NCBI GenBank assembly: GCA_023957775.1
Contig: JAMLGR010000001.1
Span: 275,272 to 339,271 of the forward strand
Length of the DNA stretch: 64,000 nt
Reading direction: 5' to 3'
Source of the DNA: Fimbriimonadaceae bacterium
GTDB lineage: Bacteria > Armatimonadota > Fimbriimonadia > Fimbriimonadales > Fimbriimonadaceae
In this document: in pieces, positions 26,277 through 35,211 of the stretch
How positions within the stretch are numbered: the stretch's first letter is position 1
Layout: each line of letters opens with the position of its first letter
The notes under the pieces: model-generated
The model's input: the letters and a program-made list of their open reading frames with translations, nothing else
What the model was told of the DNA's origin: nothing
Databases searched by the model: none
Position numbers and translations under genes: made by a program

Positions 26277-27121
26277 TCCCCTTCACGAAGATGCACGGGA
26301 TCGGAAACGATTTCGTGGTCGTCGACGCCGTGGCGTCCAACCCGCTCGAGGGAAGGGACGCCGCAGTGCTCGCACGTGCAATCAACGACCGGCGGTTCGG
26401 CGTCGGCGGCGATGGCCTCATCGTGGTGGACCGGCCCTCGGACGTGTTCCGCATGCGGATGTTCAACCCGGACGGCTCGGAGAGCGAGATGTGCGGCAAC
26501 GGCGTCCGCTGCGTCGCACGGTTGTTGAAGGAGCGCGGCCACGCCGATTCGCCCCAGATCGCCCTGGATACGGGTGCCGGGCGCCTGACGCTCGATCTGC
26601 TCGAGGATCGACGCGTGCGCGTCGATATGGGGCCGGCCCGCCTCACGCGAGGCGCCATCGGCATGACGGGCGCCCCCGACGAGCGTTTTGTCGACCAGCC
26701 GATCGCCGTGGGAAACACGACGTTGTCGGGGACGGCGGTCGGGATGGGCAACCCCCACCTCGTGCTCTTCGTCGACGATGCGGGGGCCGTCCCGCTGGCC
26801 CGGTTGGGTGCAGAGCTGGAGCACCACGAAGCGTTTCCCAACCGGGTCAACGTCCACTTCGTTCAAGTTCTCGATCGTTCGACGCTCCTCCAGCGGACGT
26901 GGGAGCGCGGGGCGGGTGCGACGCTGGCTTGCGGCACCGGTGCGTGCGCGTGCGCAGTCGCGGGTTTCCTCACGGGAAGAAGCGATCGCCGAGCCACGCT
27001 GCGGCTGCCCGGCGGCGAGTTGGAGATCGAATATGCCCTGGACGGGAGGGTGTTGATGACCGGTCCCGCCGAAACGGTCTTCGAGGGGCACTGGCCGTTC
27101 AGGCCCGAGCCGTCCGGTTAA
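26273..27121 (+). CDS. dapF: Diaminopimelate epimerase
   Basis: Interconverts LL- and meso-diaminopimelate for lysine and peptidoglycan. The two catalytic cysteines are in MCGNGVRC (about residue 73-79) and ACGTGACAC (about 222), with [15 protein letters not shown] at the start and [12 protein letters not shown] before the first Cys. Its 282 aa are normal. The start is GTG, overlapping the hfq stop by GTGA. The 3' end overlaps the convergent PilZ gene by a shared TTAA. Confidence 0.96.
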   Translation: MIPFTKMHGIGNDFVVVDAVASNPLEGRDAAVLARAINDRRFGVGGDGLIVVDRPSDVFRMRMFNPDGSESEMCGNGVRCVARLLKERGHADSPQIALDTGAGRLTLDLLEDRRVRVDMGPARLTRGAIGMTGAPDERFVDQPIAVGNTTLSGTAVGMGNPHLVLFVDDAGAVPLARLGAELEHHEAFPNRVNVHFVQVLDRSTLLQRTWERGAGATLACGTGACACAVAGFLTGRSDRRATLRLPGGELEIEYALDGRVLMTGPAETVFEGHWPFRPEPSG

Positions 27122-27735
27122 GCGGCTTCGCCTTTGTTGAGGAAGCCGTGCAGGTAGTACCGGGCTCCGCCGACATAGTCGAGAAACTCGAGCCCCACTC
27201 CGCCTCGTCCCGCATCGCGGGCGACGATGGCGAGGATGCGTACGGGTTGCGTGCCGAGGGTCATGTTGATCTCGACGAGCGCCCCGGGCGTCAATGGCCG
27301 GTCCGGAACGACCCAGACGCCGCCGAGGCTGATATCCTCGGTCTTGCCGCCAAAGTGCTGGACCTCGACCCCGTCTTCGGACTCGATGACCGATCGGAGC
27401 GACACGGAGGCCTCGATCGGGTGGCGCGGGAACCGTCGGCGATCCACCTCTTCCCAACCGAAGTGGCCCACTTGGATCCGCCACCCGTCCCCGTCGGGCA
27501 CCACCTCGGCGATCTCGGCTTCGGCCTTGGCGTACTTGCCGTCGCTTTCGAGGACGAGCATGACGCGTTGCCCGGGTTTCAAGCGCTCGGAGGCGGGCTC
27601 GCTGCAGGTCGCGGCGAAGGGGCGCACCGAGACGACCGTCGACGTCAGGGCGTGGGGGGTCGCGTCTTCATAGAAGATGATTCCGACCTCGCTCCCGGGC
27701 GTCGCGGCATGCTGTGATCCGTTGACAGGTTCCAC
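27118..27735 (-). CDS. PilZ-domain protein (c-di-GMP binding)
   Basis: A 205-aa protein with an N-terminal YcgR-like or unknown beta region (about 1-95) and a C-terminal PilZ domain. The c-di-GMP motif is complete: RRRFPRHP supplies the Rxx[x]R part and DISLGGVW the [D/N]xSxxG part. It is therefore likely a receptor that links c-di-GMP to motility, pili or polysaccharide. It is a single gene, convergent with dapF, which fits with the pilus genes elsewhere in the window. Confidence 0.9.
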   Translation of the reverse strand: MEPVNGSQHAATPGSEVGIIFYEDATPHALTSTVVSVRPFAATCSEPASERLKPGQRVMLVLESDGKYAKAEAEIAEVVPDGDGWRIQVGHFGWEEVDRRRFPRHPIEASVSLRSVIESEDGVEVQHFGGKTEDISLGGVWVVPDRPLTPGALVEINMTLGTQPVRILAIVARDAGRGGVGLEFLDYVGGARYYLHGFLNKGEAA

Positions 27736-27800
27736 GATGGTAATGATCGGGAGACGATTTGGCGTTCCTCACCTGGCAACTCGTGGAATTCCCGAGGATC

Positions 27801-28283
27801 TTAATAATCGCCCGAACGTGCCCGCTCGATGTCCCGCCGTGTCTCGTCCTTGGCCAGTTGCCGCCGCTTGTCGTACTCGCGCTTTCCTTTGGCCAGGGCG
27901 ATCTCGACCTTGACCTTCCCGTGGTTGAAATACACCTTGCTTGGGATCAAGGCCAGAGATTTCTCCTGCGCGCGCCTTTCGATCAAGGTGAGCTGCCGCC
28001 GGTGCAGCAGCAACTTCCGGTCGCGTCTGCGGTCGGGTTGGAAGTGGGCCGCGTGCTTGTACGGCTCGACGTCCATGTTGATCAGCCAAAGCTCCCCGTT
28101 GCGGAACAGGCAGTACGCATCGGTCAAGTTGGCGTTTCCCTGCCAGACGCTCTTCACCTCGGAACCGATCAGCACGATGCCGGCCTCGAACGTGTCGAGG
28201 AACTCGTAGTCGTACCGCGCGCGGCGATTTTGAATCGCCCGCGGAGGACCGGAGCCGCTATCGGAAGCCTTCTTTTTGGCCAT
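27801..28283 (-). CDS. smpB: SsrA (tmRNA)-binding protein
   Basis: Binds tmRNA and brings it to stalled ribosomes. Recognisable parts are RRARYDYEFLDTFEAGIVLIGSEVKSV, the LWLINMDVEPYKHA strand and the C-terminal KGKREYDKRRQLAKDETRRDIER. Its 160 aa are typical. The N-terminal MAKKKASDSGSG is an unstructured extension. The tmRNA gene itself is not in the window. The neighbouring permease is on the same strand 38 bp upstream. Confidence 0.96.
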   Translation of the reverse strand: MAKKKASDSGSGPPRAIQNRRARYDYEFLDTFEAGIVLIGSEVKSVWQGNANLTDAYCLFRNGELWLINMDVEPYKHAAHFQPDRRRDRKLLLHRRQLTLIERRAQEKSLALIPSKVYFNHGKVKVEIALAKGKREYDKRRQLAKDETRRDIERARSGDY

Positions 28284-28321
28284 TGGGAGGACCGCTAGGG
28301 TACCCCTTCGACCACGGGAAA

Positions 28322-29122
28322 CTACATTCCGACGCCGGTGTAGTAGGGCAGCCCCTTCTTCCAGAACAGCTTGGCCAAGCCCGAGCACACGGCGATCCAG
28401 ACGAGCTGGGTCGCGAGCGCACCCAAGGCGTCGCCGCCGGTCAGGCGCCCGATGAGAATTTCCGTCGGCGCTCCGGTCGTGAAGTAGAACGGAAAGAGGT
28501 GGGCGACCTGGCGCGCCCAGTCCGGCAAGACCGCCACGGGAAAGAGCTGGCCGGACAGGAACATCATCGGGATGTAGTACAGGCCGAAGATCGACTGGGT
28601 CTCCTGGAAGAACAGGGCGATCATCGCCATCATCATCACAAAGCTGAAGCTCACGAGGTGGCCGAGCAAGACGCTCGTCCAGAACATCCAGCCGAACTCC
28701 AGGGTCGCCTCGCCGAGGAACCCCCGGTAGGCGAACAGCAGCAGCACGAAGAACGGGGCGAAGAGCGAAAACCGGATCACGCGCCACGCCAGATTGCGGA
28801 AGAACGTGAACTGGAAGAAGTTGATGGGCCGGATCAGGTTGGTGGAGAACTGCCCCTCCTTGATCTCCATCGCCACGTCCCACATGATGTGGCTCGTGAT
28901 GAAGCTGCCCAGCAGCAGCATGCACAGGTAGTAGAGGACGAAGTCGCTCGTGGTGAATCCGGCGATGGGCCCGCTCTTCCCTGCCGCGGCCCACACGAGG
29001 GGCATCGTGACGGCCGTGACAACGTCCGTCATGATCCAGATCACGCCCGCGGCCCGGTAAGCCAACCCGTCCTGGAAGTAGACGGAGAACACCGCGCGCC
29101 ACTTTCGAAGCGTCCGAGGCAT
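28322..29122 (-). CDS. ABC-2-type permease (orphan membrane subunit)
   Basis: A 266-aa protein with about six membrane segments, of the ABC-2 family typified by COG4587-like exporters (VYFQDGLAYRAAGVIWIMTD, FSTNLIRPINFFQFTFFRNLAWR, FFQETQSIFGLYYIPMMFLSGQLFPVAVLPDW). Such proteins usually form a pair with a second permease and an ATPase, and neither is adjacent here. CATAAT lies 5 bp before the ATG, and a heptamer repeat directly upstream overlaps that box. The cargo is unknown. Confidence 0.85.
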   Translation of the reverse strand: MPRTLRKWRAVFSVYFQDGLAYRAAGVIWIMTDVVTAVTMPLVWAAAGKSGPIAGFTTSDFVLYYLCMLLLGSFITSHIMWDVAMEIKEGQFSTNLIRPINFFQFTFFRNLAWRVIRFSLFAPFFVLLLFAYRGFLGEATLEFGWMFWTSVLLGHLVSFSFVMMMAMIALFFQETQSIFGLYYIPMMFLSGQLFPVAVLPDWARQVAHLFPFYFTTGAPTEILIGRLTGGDALGALATQLVWIAVCSGLAKLFWKKGLPYYTGVGM

Positions 29123-29130
29123 GGGGGATT

Positions 29131-29158
29131 ATGGTTTGTGGTTTGTGGTTTGTGGTTC
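29131..29158. repeat. Heptamer tandem repeat, GTGGTTT type, 4 units
   Basis: Four units (ATGGTTT, GTGGTTT twice, GTGGTTC) exactly fill the gap between the stop of the 88-aa gene and the start region of the ABC permease. On the minus strand the array runs into the permease -10 box CATAAT. The same unit recurs in the hisHF linker at 41095. Confidence 0.85.
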
Positions 29159-29160
29159 GA

Positions 29161-29427
29161 TCAGTGGGAGACGGCGGACGAGAAACGACTCGGTGCGGGG
29201 AACCACGCCTCGAACTCCTCGTCCGTGGCGAGGTTGTTGCCGTACAGCACCTCGCCCACCAACGCGTACCGGCGCGTGAGAAAGTGGCGCAGCCACATGT
29301 GCGCGTCAAGCTCGCCCCGATCGAGCATCTCCCGCAACTGCTCGGCCCGGTAGCACCCGGTCTCCACTCCCGCGCGATCGACCGACCACTGGCTCCACCA
29401 GCCTCGAATTCCGAATCCGACTTTCAT
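29161..29427 (-). CDS. Small hypothetical protein (88 aa)
   Basis: A short protein, MKVGFGIRGWWSQWSVDRAG..., with AAAGGAG 6 bp before its ATG, which supports a real gene. The part YRAEQLREMLDRGELDAHMWLRHF resembles the second half of GYF_2 (DUF4339) domains, which read a similar EQLxxLxxxGxLxxxxxVW; this is a suggestion only. Divergent from leuS. The C-terminus FPAPSRFSSAVSH ends at the heptamer array. Confidence 0.6.
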   Translation of the reverse strand: MKVGFGIRGWWSQWSVDRAGVETGCYRAEQLREMLDRGELDAHMWLRHFLTRRYALVGEVLYGNNLATDEEFEAWFPAPSRFSSAVSH

Positions 29428-29512
29428 GTCTACTCCTTTAGACGCGAACGGCGCCTGCGAGGTGGCATCTTCGCGTCGGAGGTCCCACCGGCCCTGAGGT
29501 AAAACCCCTTCG

Positions 29513-32185
29513 ATGCCCGACCGATACGAGCCGTCCACGTTTGAGGCCAAGTGGCGCGAGCGATGGAAGGAGGCCGACCTGTTCCGCACGCGAGAAGAGC
29601 CGGAGCGGCCGAAGTTCTACGGGCTCGACTTCTTTCCGTACCCCAGCGGCGCGGGCCTCAGCGTCGGGCACTGCCGCAACTACATTCCGACCGACGTGCA
29701 GTGCCGCATGAAGTTCATGCAGGGCTGCAACGTGCTGCACCCGATGGGATTCGACGCGTTCGGGCTCCCCGCGGAGAACGAGGCGATCGCCAAGCAGACC
29801 CACCCGCGCGAGATGATCGAGCGGTACGCCGCCAACTACCGTCGCCAGATGGAGCTGGTCGGCATCTCCTACGACTGGTCGCGCAGCTTCTCCTCGAGCG
29901 ATCCCTCCTACTACCGCTGGACCCAGTGGATCTTCAAGAAGCTCTTCGAGCGCGGCCTGGCCTACCGAAAGATGGCCAGCGTCAACTGGTGTCCCGTGGA
30001 CGCCACCGTGCTCGCCGACGAGGAGGTCGTCGGGGGCCTGTGCTGGCGCTGCGACTCGCCCGTGGAGAAGCGCTGGATTCCCCAGTGGTTTTTCAAGATC
30101 ACGGAGTACGCGCAGCGGCTCCTCGACGACCTCGACGGCCTGGATTGGCCCGAAGGGATCAAGCAGCAGCAGCGCAACTGGATCGGACGCAGCGAAGGGG
30201 TCGAGTTCGAGATTCGCATCGCACCGCCCCGTCAGATCGAACGCGAGGAGCCCGAGGCGGACTTTCAGCTCCTGACCCTGGACAAGAAGAACAGCTTCCG
30301 AGTGTTCACCACCCGGATCGACACGATCTTCGGCATGACGTTCTGCGTGCTGGCACCCGAACACCCGCTCGTCGAGAGGCTGTTGGGCTGGGTTCCCGAG
30401 GACAACGCGGAGGAGATCCGACTCTACCGGGACGCCGCGAAACGCCTGAGCGATACGGATCGTCTGGCGACGACCCGCGAGAAGACGGGCGTCTTCACGG
30501 GGGCTTATGCGGTGAACCCCGCCAACGGCGAACGGGTGCCGATCTGGGTCGCCGACTACGTGCTCGCGGGCTACGGAACGGGCGCGATCATGGCGGTCCC
30601 GGCCCACGACGAGCGCGATTTCGAATTTGCCACCAAATTCCGAATTCCCATCGTCCAGGTCATCCGTCCCCCCGAGGGCGAGTCGGAGGAGCTGCCATTC
30701 GACGCGAAGGAGGGCACGATGATGAATTCCGGCGAGTACGACGGGCTCTCGATCCACGACGGGCAGAGGGCCCTCGGCGAGTGGATCGAGGCGTTGGGCA
30801 TCGGCGAACGCAAAGTCCAGTACCGCCTCCGAGATTGGCTGATCAGCCGCCAGCGGTACTGGGGCTGCCCGATCCCGGTGATCCATACCAAGGAGGAGGA
30901 GATCCAGCTCGTCCCGGACGAGTGCCTGCCGGTCGAGCTCCCGGACGTCGAGCACTACGAACCGAGCGGCGACGGCACCAGCCCGCTGGCGCAGATCGAC
31001 GAGTTTGTGAACACCACCGACCTGGACGGCCGCCTCGGCCGGCGCGAAACGGACACGATGGGCGGCTTCGCGTGCTCGAGCTGGTACTTCCTGAGGTTCT
31101 GCGACCCGCACAACGACGACGCCCCGTGGGACCCCGAGCGCGTGCGGTACTGGATGCCGGTCGACTCCTACGTCGGTGGGGCCGAGCATGCGGTCATGCA
31201 CTTGCTGTACGCCCGGTTCTGGACCAAGGTGCTTTACAACGCGGGGCTCGTGCCCGTCTCCGAACCCTTCCAACGCCTCGAAAACCAGGGCCAGGTGCTC
31301 GCCCGCACGCCGTACCGGCTGCCTCGCGAGGACGAGCGGCTCGCCGTCGGCGAAGAGGGAGTCCGGATCTCGTTCGACGAGGCGCGTGCGCTCCGCGAAG
31401 ACCAGATCTTCTACCGCTGGGCCCGGATGAGCAAGTCCAAGGGCAACGTCGTCACCCCGGACGAGGTCGTCGAGAACGAGGGCGCCGACGCGCTGCGCGT
31501 GTACGAGCTGTTCGTCGCACCGTTCGAGCAGGACGTGCAGTGGTCCAACGAGGGTCTGCAAGGCGCGGTTCGGTTCCTCAGCCGGGTGTTCAAACTCGCC
31601 CACGAGCTCTTGCCCGTCTGGGAGCCCGAGTGGCGCGCCTCGATCGGCGTCGAAGAGATGGGCGCCCGCGAGCGCGACCTGAGGCGCGCGACGCACCAGA
31701 CGATCCGCAAAGCAACCGAAGACATCGACCGATTCGCGTTCAACACCTACATCGCGGCCTTGATGACGTTCCTCAACACGCTCACCGACGCCATTCGGGG
31801 CGTGGACCTCGATCAGGCGAGCCGTGCCCAACGCCTGGCGCTCAGCGAGGCGCTCGAATCCCTGGTGCTGATCCTCAGCCCGGCCGCCCCGCACAGCGCC
31901 GACGAAATCTGGGAGTCGCTGCGCACGGAGAACGCTCCCGCCTTCACATACCTCGGCGAGTGGCCTTCCTGGGATCCCGAGATCGCCAAGGACGAGTCGG
32001 TCACCGTCGCCATTCAGGTCAACGGCAAACTCCGCGACACGGTGGAGTTGCCCGCAGGGGCTTCGAAGGAGGCTCACGAAGCCGCTGCCCTCGCGTCCGA
32101 ACGGGCGAAAACGCACCGCGAGGGCAAGGAGATTCGGCGCGTGATCGTCGTGCCCGACAAACTGGTGAACATCGTTGCCAACTGA
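29513..32185 (+). CDS. leuS: Leucyl-tRNA synthetase
   Basis: Charges tRNA-Leu. Class I signature: the HIGH equivalent is in YPSGAGLSVGHCRNY (about residue 43-57) and KMSKS appears as RMSKSKGNVV (about 638-645). The editing domain (CP1) includes TRIDTIFGMTFCVLAPEH and VPAHDERDFEFA. Bacterial LeuRS length, 890 aa. No T-box is convincing in the 85-bp upstream gap. The TPR-protein gene overlaps its 3' end by 11 bp. Confidence 0.97.
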   Translation: MPDRYEPSTFEAKWRERWKEADLFRTREEPERPKFYGLDFFPYPSGAGLSVGHCRNYIPTDVQCRMKFMQGCNVLHPMGFDAFGLPAENEAIAKQTHPREMIERYAANYRRQMELVGISYDWSRSFSSSDPSYYRWTQWIFKKLFERGLAYRKMASVNWCPVDATVLADEEVVGGLCWRCDSPVEKRWIPQWFFKITEYAQRLLDDLDGLDWPEGIKQQQRNWIGRSEGVEFEIRIAPPRQIEREEPEADFQLLTLDKKNSFRVFTTRIDTIFGMTFCVLAPEHPLVERLLGWVPEDNAEEIRLYRDAAKRLSDTDRLATTREKTGVFTGAYAVNPANGERVPIWVADYVLAGYGTGAIMAVPAHDERDFEFATKFRIPIVQVIRPPEGESEELPFDAKEGTMMNSGEYDGLSIHDGQRALGEWIEALGIGERKVQYRLRDWLISRQRYWGCPIPVIHTKEEEIQLVPDECLPVELPDVEHYEPSGDGTSPLAQIDEFVNTTDLDGRLGRRETDTMGGFACSSWYFLRFCDPHNDDAPWDPERVRYWMPVDSYVGGAEHAVMHLLYARFWTKVLYNAGLVPVSEPFQRLENQGQVLARTPYRLPREDERLAVGEEGVRISFDEARALREDQIFYRWARMSKSKGNVVTPDEVVENEGADALRVYELFVAPFEQDVQWSNEGLQGAVRFLSRVFKLAHELLPVWEPEWRASIGVEEMGARERDLRRATHQTIRKATEDIDRFAFNTYIAALMTFLNTLTDAIRGVDLDQASRAQRLALSEALESLVLILSPAAPHSADEIWESLRTENAPAFTYLGEWPSWDPEIAKDESVTVAIQVNGKLRDTVELPAGASKEAHEAAALASERAKTHREGKEIRRVIVVPDKLVNIVAN

Positions 32186-32855
32186 ATCCAAGAGCTACCG
32201 TCTGCCCGCGGGCATCGTGCTCGCGATCGGCATCGCCATCCTCGCCTGGGCCTTGACGTTCCGCGGCTGTTCCAAGGCCGAGGACTCGCCCGACGAGATT
32301 CCCGTCTACCGGACGGCCGCCGAGGCCAACCGGGCCATGGACGAGGCTGCCAAACTGTCGATCCAGCCCCTCCTGGACTTCCAGAAGGGCGACCCGTTGG
32401 GCGAGCCGCAAAAGGCCGACCTTGCGCGCGCCGAGCGGCTCCTCAAGGGCGTCGTCGCGTTCGAGCCCGGCTACTTCACCGCCTTCACGGCCGTGGGACG
32501 CATCGAATTCGTTCTCGGGGATTACGCCGAGGCCGAGCGCTACCTCCGAGAGGCCGTCCGGCTCGCTCCCGAAGAGCTGAAGGACGAGTGGGTGGTCATC
32601 GCGGCCGAAACGCACTACTGGCTATCCCGCACCCTTTACGCCAGCAAGCTGTACGCGAACGCGCTCGACGAGGCCGAGATCGCGATGAAACTGGCTCCCG
32701 ACAACGTGGAGAACCTCTTCGCGCGGGCTCAGGCGTTGATTCAGGTCGACAAGCCAGATCTCGCTCGCAAGGACGTCGCGAAGGCGCTGGAGCTGGATCC
32801 CGAACACGTGCCCAGCCAGCGGCTCAAAAAGCTCCTCGACCTCGCAGAGGGCTAG
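32175..32855 (+). CDS. Membrane-anchored TPR protein
   Basis: A 226-aa protein with one N-terminal transmembrane helix (about 13-30, GIVLAIGIAILAWALTF). At least three tetratricopeptide units follow (AERLLKGVVAFEPGYFTAFTAVGRIEFVLGDYAEAERYLREA..., NALDEAEIAMKLAPDNVENLFARAQAL..., ARKDVAKALELDPEH). It is probably a scaffold at the membrane, exact partner unknown. The TTG start overlaps the leuS stop, implying coupling. Its 3' end overlaps the convergent M16 gene by 4 bp. Confidence 0.8.
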   Translation: MPTESKSYRLPAGIVLAIGIAILAWALTFRGCSKAEDSPDEIPVYRTAAEANRAMDEAAKLSIQPLLDFQKGDPLGEPQKADLARAERLLKGVVAFEPGYFTAFTAVGRIEFVLGDYAEAERYLREAVRLAPEELKDEWVVIAAETHYWLSRTLYASKLYANALDEAEIAMKLAPDNVENLFARAQALIQVDKPDLARKDVAKALELDPEHVPSQRLKKLLDLAEG

Positions 32856-34039
32856 TCGGCCTTGAACCACTCGCGGCGGGAGGTCTCGACGATCTCCCGG
32901 GCCGCGTCCTTCATCTCCTGGAGCCGGACCGAGCCCATCGATTGAAGCAGGCCCGACGGATCGTAGGGCGAGCCTGTCTTCATGAGCCAGTAACCTGCAA
33001 GAAACGCCCGACCGCGAAGATCGTAGGGCGGCGGGCCGTGCGCGTCGAGCGCAAGCAGCCCGAGCGGAACGTCGCCCATCAACTCGGCGCGCGCGATGCC
33101 CAGCGCACGCTCGCGGTCCTCCTCCGTCCACTCCTGGACGGCTTTGAGCACGGTGGTTTGGACCGTGTCGAACATCTCGGCGCTCCACGTCCCCCGATGC
33201 GCAAACATGAGGCGGGGCGCGAAGCCGTCGGGGTCCGGTCGGAGCATCGCCTCCTGCCGGTAGCTGAGAGCGAGCGACTCGCGCACGACCTCGTGCAGGA
33301 CGGAACCCTTGCCGACTCCCAGGCCGCACAGCGCAAGGAGCCGCTGCGGCAGGGCGACGTCACGGCCCGAGAAGGGCTTGCCCGCCCATGCGAGCACGTG
33401 CACCCGGCCATGGTACTCCCGCCAAGCCTCCACCGGCGGCGCGTCGGGCAACGGGCGGGGCAGGGCCACCGCCTGCCAACCCGCAAATCGGCTCTCCAGC
33501 GCGGCGCGAGCCTCGCCTGGCTCGAACGCCCCGGCCGCCGAAAGAACGACCGTGTCCGGCCGAAACAACCGCTTGGCCAGCTCTCGAACCGTGCCCGTCC
33601 GAACGCGGCCGGCGTCTGGGGTCCCGGAAGCGAGGGCCTGCCACCAGGGCTCGTCGTGCTGGAACGGCAGCTCCTCCAACGCCCGCTGCACGTCGGCCTC
33701 TTCGAGCGAGGGGCGCCGTAGGACGGACTCGAGAAGGGCGGCGGCGATGGCCATCTGTCCCTTGGGCAGGGTGATCGTCACGCGGATCGAGTCCGGCGTC
33801 AGGATGCAGCGCATCCGGTCGCCACCTTGGAGGGCGTAAGCGAGCATCTGTCCTGGCGTGAAGTCTTGGGTCGCGAGCGGCAGCACGCGGGCGAGCACCT
33901 TCGCGGCCGCCAGGTCGCGGGGTCCCTGTTCGGGAACGGGCGCGATCGCCTGGACGCACACCAGGCCGTCCGCGGGCATGATCGTCTCGACGATCCGCGG
34001 CGCCTGCATCGCGGTCCACGCAAGCGTGGCCAGGATCAT
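32852..34039 (-). CDS. M16-family peptidase-like subunit without the zinc motif
   Basis: A 395-aa member of the insulinase/M16 fold (ALLESVLRRPSLEEADVQRAL, VLHEVVRESLALSYRQEAMLRPD) that has no HxxEH motif. In M16B proteases two genes often encode a catalytic and a non-catalytic partner; this would be the latter. A hydrophobic N-terminus suggests export. It follows the catalytic copy with an ATGA overlap, so the two are coupled and probably form a heterodimer in the periplasm. Confidence 0.85.
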   Translation of the reverse strand: MILATLAWTAMQAPRIVETIMPADGLVCVQAIAPVPEQGPRDLAAAKVLARVLPLATQDFTPGQMLAYALQGGDRMRCILTPDSIRVTITLPKGQMAIAAALLESVLRRPSLEEADVQRALEELPFQHDEPWWQALASGTPDAGRVRTGTVRELAKRLFRPDTVVLSAAGAFEPGEARAALESRFAGWQAVALPRPLPDAPPVEAWREYHGRVHVLAWAGKPFSGRDVALPQRLLALCGLGVGKGSVLHEVVRESLALSYRQEAMLRPDPDGFAPRLMFAHRGTWSAEMFDTVQTTVLKAVQEWTEEDRERALGIARAELMGDVPLGLLALDAHGPPPYDLRGRAFLAGYWLMKTGSPYDPSGLLQSMGSVRLQEMKDAAREIVETSRREWFKAD

Positions 34040-35199
34040 CGTCCCAACCCCACGACCACGACCGAGCGCTCAGGGCCCAACGACGCCATGCCTTCGCGGA
34101 AGTCCTCGAGGGTCATCGCCCGGACGTTCTCGCGAAAGATCTCGGGACGGAGGCTGGCCCCCTGGGAGAGCAGGTGCCCCCGGGACGCGGCGATGGCGGC
34201 GGCCCCGCCCAGCTTCTGCCCGACCCACAGCTCGAGCAATTCCCGACCGAGCGGGTAGAGCGCGTCAATCTCGGCGGGGGTGAGCGAGTCGATCATCAGT
34301 CCGAGGCCGCTGGTCGAACTGGTCCGTCCGAGCACGACCAAACCGTCGATGGCACTGGGGGTGTACGTGACGAAGGCGTTGTCGAAGCGGCTCGCGACGG
34401 CCAACGCGGCGCTGAGCGACCAGGTGGCTCGGGGGTCGAGCAACCCTGGCACGATCGCGGCTCGGGCCTCTCCGAATGCTCCTTCGATCTCGACCCGCCC
34501 GGGTTTTCCCTCCCGGCGCATCGCCTGCGCGGGCTCTTCTCCGGGCGATTTCTTCGCAAGAAAGGCCCTTCCAGATTGGATCGCCTCCTCGAGATCAATG
34601 GGTCCCACGATCGTCAGGGCAAGGCGCCCTGAGCCGAAGAGGTCGCGGGCGACCGCCGCCAGGGCCTTCGGGGTGGTCTTGCGGATGGCACCGATCGAGC
34701 CAAGGGCATCGAGGCCGTACGCCCCGTACGCTTGGGTCCATGCCGCGCGTCCAAGGCGGGCCTCATCGGTGTCGAGCGCGAACTCCTGTTCGAGGATCCG
34801 AGACTCCCGGTCGATCGCCTCTTGCGTAAACGTCGTTTGATCGAGCACTTCCATGAGGGCTGCGATCGCGACGTTCACCTTCGATGGCGGGGCCCATACG
34901 GTGAACTCCATGCTGTCCCGCCCGGTGGCGGCCGTAAGGAACGCCCCTTCCGCCTCCAGCCTCCGATCGAGGGTGCCCTGGGAGCCCTTGGCCGCGAGGT
35001 GCTCGAGCAGGTGCCGCTGGCCGTGCGTGACCGCGCTCTCCGCGACGCCCCGCGTGGAGGCGAAGAGGCTCACGACGACGTACGGGGACGCCACGCGCTC
35101 GGCCAGCACGACCGCCCCGTTGGGCATCAGAGACCGCATCCGAGGTGCGTCCTGCGGCGGTTGCAGGAGAAGCGCCGCCAGTCCGACGATCGCTAACAT
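34036..35199 (-). CDS. M16-family zinc peptidase (catalytic partner)
   Basis: A 387-aa exported protein with a short signal peptide (MLAIVGLAALLLQP). The inverted zinc motif HLLEH is at about residue 63-67 (THGQRHLLEHLAAKG). The third ligand Glu is about 75 residues later in ESRILEQEFALDTDEAR. These are the M16B hallmarks. Typical substrates are peptides or misfolded envelope proteins. Coupled with the inactive partner that follows. The 12-bp gap to the SDR gene suggests a three-gene unit. Confidence 0.9.
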   Translation of the reverse strand: MLAIVGLAALLLQPPQDAPRMRSLMPNGAVVLAERVASPYVVVSLFASTRGVAESAVTHGQRHLLEHLAAKGSQGTLDRRLEAEGAFLTAATGRDSMEFTVWAPPSKVNVAIAALMEVLDQTTFTQEAIDRESRILEQEFALDTDEARLGRAAWTQAYGAYGLDALGSIGAIRKTTPKALAAVARDLFGSGRLALTIVGPIDLEEAIQSGRAFLAKKSPGEEPAQAMRREGKPGRVEIEGAFGEARAAIVPGLLDPRATWSLSAALAVASRFDNAFVTYTPSAIDGLVVLGRTSSTSGLGLMIDSLTPAEIDALYPLGRELLELWVGQKLGGAAAIAASRGHLLSQGASLRPEIFRENVRAMTLEDFREGMASLGPERSVVVVGLGR

Positions 35200-35211
35200 C
35201 GCCCAGCCGCC

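Noticed and set aside
29428..29512. T-box riboswitch before leuS
   Set aside because: A GGTGGCATCTTCGCG stretch faintly resembles the T-box sequence, but the gap is only 85 bp. There is no stem I or specifier loop and no terminator/antiterminator pair.
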